NCBI GenBank assembly: GCA_017555805.1
Contig: JAFZFR010000016.1
Span: 1 to 36,155 of the forward strand
DNA from: Alistipes sp.
GTDB lineage: Bacteria > Bacteroidota > Bacteroidia > Bacteroidales > Rikenellaceae
Length of the DNA stretch: 36,155 nucleotides
Reading direction: 5' to 3'
Made by a program: the position numbers and the translations under genes. Below, one piece after another: positions 29,048 to 36,155 of the stretch (position 1 is the first letter of the stretch; each line of letters opens with the position of its first letter). The notes beneath the pieces are model-generated. The model was not told the DNA's origin and searched no databases. It saw only the letters and a program-made list of their open reading frames with translations.

Positions 29048-31420
29048 ATGAAAATCAAAAATATTTTGCTTTGTGCATTGCTTTCGTTCGTAGGTTATAG
29101 CGTTAGCGCACAGAATGTTAGCGGTGTTGTACGCGATGCCTCAAATGGCGAGCCATTGATCGGTGCTTCGGTCTATTGGCTGGGCACAAATGTGGGTATC
29201 GGCACCGAACTTGATGGCTCCTACAAGTTGCATCAGGTGAAGGGTTACGATCAGTTGGTTGCCGCCTATGTGGGCTACCAGAGCGACACAATCAAGGTCG
29301 AGGCGGGCGTTACCGTGGTGGACTTTGCATTGAAGAGCGCCACGGACATCGAGGAGGTGGTTGTTGAGGGTGGCCTTGGCAACTACATCAAGCACGATGG
29401 CCTCTTGAAGGGCGAGACAATCTCGTTTGCGGGTCTTTGTAAGATGGCCTGCTGCTCGCTTGCCGAGAGTTTCGAGAACTCGGCTTCTGTGACTGTGGGT
29501 TATAGCGATGCAATCTCTGGCGCGCGTCAGATTAAGATGCTCGGCTTGACTGGTACCTACACCCAGATTCTTGACGAGAACCGCCCGATTATGCGTGGCT
29601 TGAGCGCCCCTTATGGTTTGAACTATACGCCAGGTATGTGGCTCAACTCTATCCAGGTGTCGAAGGGTGTGGCTTCGGTTACGGCTGGTCACGAGGCTAT
29701 CACGGGTCAGATTAATATGGAGCACCGCAAGCCTACAGACGAGGAGCGTCTGTTTGTGAACCTCTACTTCGACAGCGAGTTGCGCCCCGAGATTAACCTC
29801 TCGTCGGCTATTCCTTTGACTGCTGACAAGCGTCTCTCGACTGTGATTTTGGCTCACGGCTCGATGGATACCCAGTCGCACGATATGAACAAGGATGGTT
29901 TCCGCGACCTTCCCGAGACACGCCAGATTAACATCGCCAACAAGTGGCTCTATCAGGGCAAGAATGGCGAGCAGTTGCGCTGGGGCTGGAAGTATGTCGA
30001 TGAGAACCGCTTGAGCGGTGAGATGGCGTACAAGCACTCGATGCGTGATGAGATGACCGAGTCGCTTTCGGTGTATGGCTCGCATATGGACAACAAGGGC
30101 GCGAATGCTTATGTGAAGTTTGGTATGCCAGTCGGTAAGTCGGTTTACGACGAGGTGGAGGGCGAGGAACTTCGTTCAAATATCGCCTTTGTTGCCGACT
30201 ACAACTACTTCAAGGAGGATGCCTACTTCGGTCTGAATACCTACGATGGTCACGACAGCGCGTGGTGGTTGAACTTTATGTATGCTCACTACTTCTCGCC
30301 TCGCTCGTCGATGATTATGGGTGCTTCGGCGTCGATTTCAAATGGCACAGAGACTTTGCGAAACAATGTCGTGCTGACAAACAAGGAACGCTGGACAGGC
30401 GTGGCGTATAATATCAAGCAGTATGTTGAGCCAGGTTTCTATGCCGAGTACACATACAATGTGCCAGAGAAGTTATCTTTGGTGCTGGGTGTTCGTGGCG
30501 ACTGGATGAGCGGAAAGGATATTGAGCCAGCGATGCCAGATGCAGGCGTGGATAATGTTGCCTTCTATACCCCAGAGCAGCGTTTTGCCTTGACCCCTCG
30601 CTCTCATATCCGTTGGAATGTGACACCTTCGACCGTGGTGCGCGCGTCGGCTGGTTTGGGTTATCGTCGTGCAAGCATCTTTACCGACAACATCTGGATG
30701 ATGGCTACGGGTCGCAAGATTATCACTAAAGACCTCAATAACGATATCGAGCAGGCGCTCACAGCGGGCGGTAGCATCACGCAGACCCTCAAGTTGGGTG
30801 GCTATGCTGATGCAACAATCAGTTTCGACTACTTCCGCACACAACTCTACAACACTGTGTTGGCTGACCAGGAGTTGGGCGCGGCGATGAATACTCCAGC
30901 CGATGAGATTTGGATTTACAACACTGATGACAAGTCGTTCTCTGATACCTATCAGGTCGATTTCCAGTGGACTCCAGTCAAGGGTCTTGACCTCTTCGCA
31001 ACCTATCGCTACACTAACGCGAAGGTTAGCCTTTTGCGCGATGGCGTGAGCCACCTTGTGGAGCGTCCACTCACAAGTCGCTATAAAACTTTGCTCAATG
31101 TACAATATGCGACCCCATTCCGTCGTTGGGTATTTGATGTTACAGCCCAGTATAATGGTCCTATGCGCCGTCCATCACTTGATGGTGACATCACACGAAG
31201 CGACCTATCGCCCGCATACCCTATGTTCTATGCGCAGGTGAGCCGCAAGATTCGCGATGTGGAGGTATATCTCGGTTGCGAGAATATTGCTAACTATATG
31301 CAGCAAGACCCAATTCTCAACACCGCCGACCCATTCTCGCCAGCGTTTAACTCGTCGAGTGTGTGGGGTCCGTTGATGGGACGCAAGTTTTATATCGGTT
31401 TGCGCTACAACCTGTACTAA
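29048..31420 (+). CDS. TonB-dependent outer-membrane receptor, CarboxypepD-like N-terminus, probable metal transporter
   Basis: The 790-residue protein has a signal peptide (cleavage near SVSA|QN, 21/22). A CarboxypepD-regulatory-like domain follows (about 22-95, NVSGVVRDASNGEPLIGASV), then a plug domain (about 105-240, with KMLGLTGTYTQILDENRP and GLNYTPGMWLNSIQVSKG), and a 22-strand-type barrel to the C-terminal FYIGLRYNLY. The plug begins with a CxxxCC motif (Cys131, Cys135, Cys136 in GLCKMACCSLAESF), unusual for a TonB receptor. This and the HMA protein downstream suggest import of a metal or metal complex. The ATG at 29048 is chosen; the in-frame ATG-less extension from 28997 lacks signal-peptide features. 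No SusD partner exists. Confidence 0.92.
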   Translation: MKIKNILLCALLSFVGYSVSAQNVSGVVRDASNGEPLIGASVYWLGTNVGIGTELDGSYKLHQVKGYDQLVAAYVGYQSDTIKVEAGVTVVDFALKSATDIEEVVVEGGLGNYIKHDGLLKGETISFAGLCKMACCSLAESFENSASVTVGYSDAISGARQIKMLGLTGTYTQILDENRPIMRGLSAPYGLNYTPGMWLNSIQVSKGVASVTAGHEAITGQINMEHRKPTDEERLFVNLYFDSELRPEINLSSAIPLTADKRLSTVILAHGSMDTQSHDMNKDGFRDLPETRQINIANKWLYQGKNGEQLRWGWKYVDENRLSGEMAYKHSMRDEMTESLSVYGSHMDNKGANAYVKFGMPVGKSVYDEVEGEELRSNIAFVADYNYFKEDAYFGLNTYDGHDSAWWLNFMYAHYFSPRSSMIMGASASISNGTETLRNNVVLTNKERWTGVAYNIKQYVEPGFYAEYTYNVPEKLSLVLGVRGDWMSGKDIEPAMPDAGVDNVAFYTPEQRFALTPRSHIRWNVTPSTVVRASAGLGYRRASIFTDNIWMMATGRKIITKDLNNDIEQALTAGGSITQTLKLGGYADATISFDYFRTQLYNTVLADQELGAAMNTPADEIWIYNTDDKSFSDTYQVDFQWTPVKGLDLFATYRYTNAKVSLLRDGVSHLVERPLTSRYKTLLNVQYATPFRRWVFDVTAQYNGPMRRPSLDGDITRSDLSPAYPMFYAQVSRKIRDVEVYLGCENIANYMQQDPILNTADPFSPAFNSSSVWGPLMGRKFYIGLRYNLY

Positions 31421-31538
31421 ATGCGTCTAAAAAGTGATTTCAGCGTTACGCTCGCTCTCGAAATCCTCATTTACGCTTAAGTAAACTGCGGTTTCTTGAG
31501 TCTCGCAAGCCTTGAAATCCCAATTTTATCCGCATTTA
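31418..31538. repeat. 121-bp imperfect palindrome, copy B of the two-copy element
   Basis: The outer arm includes the TonB gene stop codon: TAAATGCG (31418-31425) with CGCATTTA (31531-31538). Inside are GATTTCA (31436-31442) with TGAAATC (31513-31519), GAAA (31460-31463) with TTTC (31492-31495), and TTTAC (31470-31474) with GTAAA (31481-31485). The CTCATTTACG/AAGTAAACT core and a 6x6 internal loop match the element at 13902-14025. A run of seven G (31539-31545) follows. Confidence 0.78.
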
Positions 31539-31597
31539 GGGGGGGTAAAGTAAAGGAAAAGAAATAAAAAAGTAAAACACTTAAAACTTATACAACT

Positions 31598-31903
31598 ATG
31601 AAGAAGATTTTAATGCTCTGCCTCGTGGCAGTTTTGGGTTTCGGTATCGCTGATGCGGTAGCACAGAAGAAGGATGTGAATGTGAAGACCACAGTGTTTC
31701 TCACTGACATCGACTGCGAGGGTTGCGCCAAGAAGGTGACGAACTCTATCCCATTCGTTAAGGGTGTGAAGGATGTTAAGGTCGATGTTCCTACAAAGAC
31801 CGTTACCGTGACTTACGATGCTACAAAGAGTAACGATGAGGCTTTGGTAAAGGCGTTTACAAAGATTAAGGTTAAGGCTGCGCCAGCGCCAGCAAAGAAA
31901 TAG
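31598..31903 (+). CDS. Periplasmic heavy-metal-associated (HMA) domain protein
   Basis: The 101-residue protein has a signal peptide (MKKILMLCLVAVLGFGIADAVA|QKK). A single HMA ferredoxin-like fold carries the metal motif DCEGC (Cys40 and Cys43) and the characteristic GVKDVKVDVPTKTVTVTYD strand pattern. The C-terminus is a short Lys/Ala/Pro tail. Cytosolic relatives (CopZ, MerP and P-type ATPase domains) bind Cu(I), Zn or Hg through CxxC; this one is exported, like MerP. No TAnnTTTG box lies in the 177 bp upstream, so it is likely transcribed with the TonB receptor through the palindromic element. Probable job: accept metal delivered by the receptor in the periplasm (inference). Confidence 0.9.
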   Translation: MKKILMLCLVAVLGFGIADAVAQKKDVNVKTTVFLTDIDCEGCAKKVTNSIPFVKGVKDVKVDVPTKTVTVTYDATKSNDEALVKAFTKIKVKAAPAPAKK

Positions 31904-31925
31904 GGATAATCTCTTGTATGATAAA

Positions 31926-31958
31926 AGGACTGTCGAGCAATCGGCAGTCTTTTTTTTG
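31926..31958 (+). terminator. Terminator of the metal-handling operon
   Basis: GACTGTCGA (31928-31936) pairs with TCGGCAGTC (31941-31949), with one T-G wobble, around a GCAA tetraloop, and a run of eight or more T follows. It begins 23 bp after the HMA stop codon. Confidence 0.9.
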
Positions 31959-32035
31959 TTGTGCGGGAAATCTATCTTCGGCGGCAGAGGAGTATATAAA
32001 TAACGGAAGGAATAAAAACTTTGCGAAAAATTTAC

Positions 32036-32043
32036 TATATTTG
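32036..32043 (+). promoter_or_regulatory. -7 box of the HGSNAT/NagX-like gene
   Basis: TATATTTG matches TAnnTTTG, 37 bp before the ATG at 32081. It lies inside the longer in-frame TTG extension from 32021 and so rules that start out. Confidence 0.6.
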
Positions 32044-32080
32044 TAATATCGTAATTACTAACCTTAAAACTCTTGAAAAT

Positions 32081-33190
32081 ATGAATTCAAAACGCCTTTA
32101 TTCGTTGGATGCGTTGCGCGGTTTCGATATGTTTTTCATTATGGGACTCTCGGGACTGATTGCGGCGTTGTGTGCTTTGGCGCCTAATGCCTTTACCGAT
32201 GCTATCGCATTGCAGATGAAGCATGTAGCGTGGGATGGTCTGCGTCATCACGACACCATCTTCCCTCTGTTTTTGTTCCTTGCGGGAGTGTCGTTCCCAT
32301 TCTCGATGGCAAAGTCGCAGGAGATGGGCGCATCGAAGGGGCAAATCTACCTGAAAATCGTTCGCCGAGGCGTGATGCTTATCCTGCTCGGTATGGTCTA
32401 TAATGGTCTGCTCCGTCTGGAGTTTGATACGCTGCGTTGCGCGAGCGTTTTGGGTCGCATCGGCTTGGCGTGGATGGTGGCGGCGCTGCTCTATGTGAGT
32501 TGCGGCGTGAAGGTGCGCGCGGCGTTGTCGGTGGCAATCCTGGTGGGTTATGCACTGCTCTCGAAGTATGTCGGTGCGCCCGATGTTGAGGGTGCTGACC
32601 CTCTCTCGATGCAGGGCTCGCTGGTGGGTTATATCGACCGATTGTTTATGCCTGGTAAGTTGATTTACGACGGCGGTCGCTTCGACCCCGAGGGTCTGTT
32701 GTCGGCTCTGCCAGCGGTGGTTACGGCTATGCTCGGTATCTTTACGGGCGAGTTGATTCGCTTGCCAGAGGAGCGAGTTTCGGGTAATCGCAAGAGCCTT
32801 TATATGGTGCTTGGTGCGGTGGTTCTGGCGTTGGTGGCTGTGGCTGCAAAGGGCTTTGTGCCAATCAATAAGATGTTGTGGTCGAGCACATTTGTATGCG
32901 CGGTGGGTGCTTACTCGCTGGCGTTGATGGCGCTGTTTTACTATATCATTGATGTGCGTGGCTGGCGTGGCTGGACGCTGCCTTTCCGTGTTGTGGGAAT
33001 GAACTCCATCACGATTTATCTCGCCCAGCGCATCATCAATTTCAGCGGTATTTCCAACTTCTTTTTCGGCGGTGTGGCGGGTCTTTGCTCCGAGTCCTGG
33101 GCGGCTGTGGTGAACTCTGCGGGCTATGTTTTGGTCTGCTGGTTGTTCCTATACTTCCTCTATCGCAAGCAGGTCTTTTTGAAGATATAG
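32081..33190 (+). CDS. Membrane acyltransferase of the HGSNAT/NagX (DUF5009) type
   Basis: The 369-residue polytopic protein has the family start LDALRGFDMFFI (9-20) and HHDTIFPLFLFLAGVSFPFS (55-74), where His55/His56/Asp57 are candidates for the active site. About ten further membrane helices follow, ending VCWLFLYFLYRKQVFLKI. Relatives include lysosomal heparan-alpha-glucosaminide N-acetyltransferase, which moves acetyl groups across the membrane to glucosamine, and NagX of bacteria. In Bacteroidetes these often sit with N-acetylglucosamine or glycan catabolism genes, but here the neighbours are a metal operon and sufB, giving no functional clue. It has its own -7 box. Confidence 0.87.
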   Translation: MNSKRLYSLDALRGFDMFFIMGLSGLIAALCALAPNAFTDAIALQMKHVAWDGLRHHDTIFPLFLFLAGVSFPFSMAKSQEMGASKGQIYLKIVRRGVMLILLGMVYNGLLRLEFDTLRCASVLGRIGLAWMVAALLYVSCGVKVRAALSVAILVGYALLSKYVGAPDVEGADPLSMQGSLVGYIDRLFMPGKLIYDGGRFDPEGLLSALPAVVTAMLGIFTGELIRLPEERVSGNRKSLYMVLGAVVLALVAVAAKGFVPINKMLWSSTFVCAVGAYSLALMALFYYIIDVRGWRGWTLPFRVVGMNSITIYLAQRIINFSGISNFFFGGVAGLCSESWAAVVNSAGYVLVCWLFLYFLYRKQVFLKI

Positions 33191-33231
33191 AAATCGTAGG
33201 CAAAATGTGTGGATAATTTGCATTTTTTTTG

Positions 33232-33239
33232 TATTTTTG
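33232..33239 (+). promoter_or_regulatory. -7 box of the suf operon
   Basis: TATTTTTG matches TAnnTTTG, 19 bp before the sufB ATG at 33259. It makes the upstream in-frame TTG at 33250 an unlikely start. Confidence 0.55.
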
Positions 33240-33258
33240 CCAGATATAATTGCTTACT

Positions 33259-34695
33259 ATGGCTGAAAAAGAGATAATAGATACAATAGAGGGCGAATAC
33301 AAATATGGTTTCACCACCGATATCGAGACCGAGACTATCGCTCGTGGTTTGAACGAGGATGTCATCCGCCTTATATCGGCAAAGAAGGAGGAGCCCGAGT
33401 GGATGCTGGAGCGCCGTCTGAAGGCGTTTCGCCACTGGCAGCAGATGCCTCTCCCGGAGTGGGCGCATCTCAACATCCCCGAGATTGATTTTCAGGATAT
33501 AATCTACTATGCTGCGCCCAAGCAGGTCAAGAAACTCGGCTCGATGGACGAGGTGGACCCTGAACTCAAGCGCACATTTGACAAGTTGGGTATTCCACTC
33601 GAGGAGCAGATGGCGTTGGCGGGCGTTGCCGTTGATGCCGTGATGGACTCTGTGTCGGTAAAGACCACCTTCCGTGAGACTTTGGCGGAGAAGGGTATCA
33701 TCTTCTGCTCAATCTCGGAGGCTATTCGAGAATATCCCGAACTCATACAGAAATATCTCGGTACGGTTGTTCCATACACCGACAACTACTACGCTGCGCT
33801 GAATGCCGCAGTCTTTTCCGATGGTTCATTCTGTTACATCCCCAAGGGCGTGCGCTGCCCAATGGAACTCTCGACCTACTTCCGCATCAATGCCGAGAAT
33901 ACGGGTCAGTTCGAGCGTACACTGCTTGTGGCGGATGAGGGTGCTTATGTGAGTTACCTCGAGGGCTGTACTGCGCCTCGTCGTGACGAGAATCAGTTGC
34001 ACGCCGCGGTGGTGGAGATTATCGTGGAGCGTGATGCCGAGGTGAAATACTCTACCGTGCAGAACTGGTACCCAGGCGACAAGGAGGGCAAGGGTGGAAT
34101 CTATAACTTCGTGACCAAGCGAGGTCTGTGTCGTGAGGGCGCGCGCCTCTCGTGGACGCAGGTGGAGACTGGCTCGGCCATCACCTGGAAGTACCCAAGT
34201 TGCGTTCTGTTAGGCGATAACTCGGTGGGCGAGTTCTACTCTGTGGCGATGACAAACAACTATCAGCAGGCTGATACGGGTACAAAGATGATTCACATCG
34301 GTCGCAACACCCGCAGCCGCATCGTCTCGAAGGGTATCTCGGCGGGCAAGAGTCAGAATGCCTATCGTGGTCTGGTGCGCGTAGCGAAGGGTGCGGAGAA
34401 TGCCCGTAACTACTCGCAATGCGACTCTCTGCTGATTGGCGACAAGTGTGGCGCACACACCTTCCCAGTGATTGATACGCGTAACTCGTCGGCTGTTGTG
34501 GAGCACGAGGCAACGACATCGAAGATTTCCGAAGAGCAGTTGATGTATTGCCGTCAGCGCGGTCTCTCGACCGAGGATGCTGTGGGTCTTATCGTGAACG
34601 GCTACGCCCGCGAGGTGCTGGCGAAGTTGCCGATGGAGTTTGCCGTTGAGGCGCAGAAACTGCTGGCTATCAACCTTGAGGGCTCGGTGGGTTAA
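33259..34695 (+). CDS. sufB: Fe-S cluster assembly scaffold SufB
   Basis: This 478-residue protein is the SufB subunit of the SufBC2D iron-sulfur cluster scaffold. Visible family sequences include [66 protein letters not shown] and the C-terminal core with [19 protein letters not shown]. The conserved Cys and Glu/His residues needed for cluster building (including the Cys in QCDSLL and the [17 protein letters not shown] segment) are present. Length and order are typical for Bacteroidetes. It begins a sufBCD operon, with sufC 28 bp downstream. Confidence 0.96.
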   Translation: MAEKEIIDTIEGEYKYGFTTDIETETIARGLNEDVIRLISAKKEEPEWMLERRLKAFRHWQQMPLPEWAHLNIPEIDFQDIIYYAAPKQVKKLGSMDEVDPELKRTFDKLGIPLEEQMALAGVAVDAVMDSVSVKTTFRETLAEKGIIFCSISEAIREYPELIQKYLGTVVPYTDNYYAALNAAVFSDGSFCYIPKGVRCPMELSTYFRINAENTGQFERTLLVADEGAYVSYLEGCTAPRRDENQLHAAVVEIIVERDAEVKYSTVQNWYPGDKEGKGGIYNFVTKRGLCREGARLSWTQVETGSAITWKYPSCVLLGDNSVGEFYSVAMTNNYQQADTGTKMIHIGRNTRSRIVSKGISAGKSQNAYRGLVRVAKGAENARNYSQCDSLLIGDKCGAHTFPVIDTRNSSAVVEHEATTSKISEEQLMYCRQRGLSTEDAVGLIVNGYAREVLAKLPMEFAVEAQKLLAINLEGSVG

Positions 34696-34723
34696 TTTTA
34701 GTTTGAGAATAAAACAAATAGAT

Positions 34724-35476
34724 ATGTTAAAAGTTAAGAATTTGCACGCCTCGGTGGGCGATAAAGAGATACTTCGTGGTATCAACCTTGAGGTTCACGC
34801 AGGCGAGGTACACGCCATTATGGGTCCTAACGGCTCGGGTAAATCGACGCTCGCTTCGGTGCTGGCTGGTAACGAGAAGTTTACCGTAACCGAGGGTGAG
34901 GTGGAGTTTATGGGTCAAAACCTGCTCGACCTTTCGATTGAGAACCGTGCCCGTATGGGTCTCTTCCTGGGTTTTCAGTATCCTGTTGAGATTCCAGGTG
35001 TTACGATGGCTAACTTTATGAAGATGGCAGTGAATGAGCAGCGTAAGTTCCGTGGCGAGGAGCCATTGACAGCGGGCGAGTTCCTGCGTATGATGCGCGA
35101 GAAGAGTGCCGTAGTGGAACTCGATTCAAAACTTACGAGCCGCGCCGTAAACGAGGGTTTTTCGGGTGGTGAGAAGAAGAAGAACGAGATTTTCCAGATG
35201 GCGATGCTCGACCCAAAGTTGGCGGTGCTCGATGAGACCGACTCTGGTCTTGATATCGACGCTTTGCGCGTGGTGGCTACGGGCGTTACGAAGTTGCACA
35301 CGCCAGAGAACGCTACGGTGGTGATTACCCACTATCAGCGTCTGCTGGATTACATCGTGCCTGACTTTGTCCATGTGCTCTATCACGGTCGCATCATCTA
35401 TTCGGGCGACAAGTCGTTGGCGCTGAAACTCGAGAAGGAGGGTTACGATTGGCTTATTAACGAATACGATAAGTAG
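34724..35476 (+). CDS. sufC: Fe-S cluster assembly ATPase SufC
   Basis: The 250-residue cytosolic ABC-type ATPase of the SufBCD complex has Walker A GPNGSGKST (34-42), the Q-loop region FLGFQYPVEIPGV, signature FSGGEKKKNEI, Walker B with D-loop AVLDETDSGLD and a switch His in VITHYQRLL. It dimerises to drive SufB-SufD rearrangement during cluster formation. The ATG at 34724 is chosen; the longer frame from 34640 would overlap sufB and lacks homologous sequence. The sufD ATG follows 2 bp after the stop. Confidence 0.96.
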   Translation: MLKVKNLHASVGDKEILRGINLEVHAGEVHAIMGPNGSGKSTLASVLAGNEKFTVTEGEVEFMGQNLLDLSIENRARMGLFLGFQYPVEIPGVTMANFMKMAVNEQRKFRGEEPLTAGEFLRMMREKSAVVELDSKLTSRAVNEGFSGGEKKKNEIFQMAMLDPKLAVLDETDSGLDIDALRVVATGVTKLHTPENATVVITHYQRLLDYIVPDFVHVLYHGRIIYSGDKSLALKLEKEGYDWLINEYDK

Positions 35477-35478
35477 CG

Positions 35479-36155
35479 ATGGGTGTGGTTGAATATTTGA
35501 CCTCGTTGTGTGACGGCAACCTTGCCTCGGGAGAGATTACTCTCGCGGACGGTACGCCTGCGTTGCTATTGGTAAACCCCACCAAGGTTGAGTGTGGTGT
35601 TGCCGAGCAGGGCGAGGAGTATCTGGTTGTTGTGCATACCCACGACGGCGAGTCGAAGTTGGTTGTGGACCTTATGCCATATGCCAAGTTGCGTATGGTG
35701 CAGGTGTCGCTCGATAATGCCAAGTGCCGCTGCGAGATGCGTCAGCAGGCGGGTAGCCACAGTGATGTGGTGAGCATCGCAGTGGGTGCAGGCGAACTCG
35801 ATTATATGTTTGATTTGAATGGCTCTTACGCTGTGAGCAACCTCCGCACAGCCTTCTTGGCAGGTGGCGAGGAGAGTGTCAAGGTGGGTGTGAGAGTAAA
35901 CCATAATGTCTCGGATTGCAGCAGCCACTCTTTGGTGAAGGGTGTTGCGGGCGGCAAGGCGCAGGGCGAGTTTGAGGGTATGGTCTATGTGGCGACCGAT
36001 GCCCAGCGCACCGATGCTGTGCAGACCTCGCGTAATATCGTCATTGGCGACGAGGCTCGTATCCAGACCAAGCCACAGTTGGAGATTTATGCCGACGATG
36101 TGAAGTGTTCTCACGGCGCTACCGTAGGACAACTCGACTCGGAGGCTCTTATGTA
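35479..36155 (+). CDS. sufD: Fe-S cluster assembly protein SufD, 3'-truncated by window end
   Basis: An open frame begins at ATG 35479, 2 bp after the sufC stop, and runs off the window without a stop (225 codons seen). The N-terminal part matches SufD style: an early beta-rich domain, GEFEGMVYVATDAQRTDAVQTSRNI, then QTKPQLEIYADDVKCSHGATVGQLDSEALM. The last is the classic SufB/SufD core motif with the conserved His in CSHGATVGQLD. SufD pairs with SufB to form the scaffold heterodimer. sufS or sufE are expected downstream, outside the window. Confidence 0.95.
   Translation, partial: MGVVEYLTSLCDGNLASGEITLADGTPALLLVNPTKVECGVAEQGEEYLVVVHTHDGESKLVVDLMPYAKLRMVQVSLDNAKCRCEMRQQAGSHSDVVSIAVGAGELDYMFDLNGSYAVSNLRTAFLAGGEESVKVGVRVNHNVSDCSSHSLVKGVAGGKAQGEFEGMVYVATDAQRTDAVQTSRNIVIGDEARIQTKPQLEIYADDVKCSHGATVGQLDSEALM

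Noticed and set aside
29141-30085. 314-residue minus-strand frame over the TonB receptor
   Set aside because: Antisense shadow of a well-supported receptor with signal peptide and plug motifs.
31539-31545. G7 run as a phase-variation tract for the HMA gene
   Set aside because: It lies in the non-coding gap more than 50 bp before the start codon and is not between recognisable promoter elements.

Overview
This window reads as a chromosomal segment of a Bacteroidota bacterium, order Bacteroidales. An Alistipes/Rikenellaceae-like origin is my guess from overall style, not something I could test. The support is: many -7 boxes of the Bacteroidales form TAnnTTTG, two of them with a TTTG -33 box exactly 20 bp upstream; lipoproteins and glycoside hydrolases typical of the group; a CarboxypepD-like TonB-dependent receptor; and the SUF order sufB-sufC-sufD. 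GC is moderate, except for two AT-rich patches at about 2600-4000 and 21000-23300. I saw no tRNA, rRNA, CRISPR array, transposase or phage gene.

Layout. Positions 1-860 hold a membrane-protein fragment and a small conserved helical protein with a clear promoter and terminator. Positions 861-1436 are non-coding, with a perfect 32-bp direct repeat and hairpins. Next come a clan GH-A glycosidase (1437-2549) and an AT-rich module of an AraC regulator divergent from a small secreted coiled-coil protein, bounded on both sides by nearly identical terminators. A tight minus-strand five-gene operon follows (8610 to 4070): cstA, a TPR-like protein, an alpha/beta hydrolase, znuA and znuC, with no permease gene. 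Two tandem GH43 arabinanase-like lipoproteins lie downstream of argS. dusB diverges from argS. Then come a Na/Pi cotransporter with a PhoU-like tail, a CaCA cation antiporter, a small Cys-containing secreted protein, and an esterase/S9 peptidase pair.

From 20858 the character changes. A 116-nt, five-helix nested palindrome precedes an AT-rich secreted S1C-type protease whose catalytic domain lies between two similar-looking modules. A DUF1080 lipoprotein follows, then a tandem pair of 111-bp palindromic units and further hairpins. After this come rlmI, a DEDDy exonuclease and recQ (minus strand).

From 28186 a strong promoter drives pqqD-like, a His/Cys-rich secreted protein, a TonB receptor with a CxxxCC plug motif and a periplasmic HMA (CxxC) protein. 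I read this as a metal-handling operon, and it is the most system-like locus here. The window ends with an HGSNAT/NagX-like membrane acyltransferase and sufB, sufC and a 3'-truncated sufD.

The least explained features are palindromic intergenic elements: two ~120-bp copies (13902-14025 and 31418-31538) share a core and show compensatory stem changes, alongside the 21021-21136 element and the 23937-24142 tandem pair. Product calls rest on motifs read by eye; no database search was possible.
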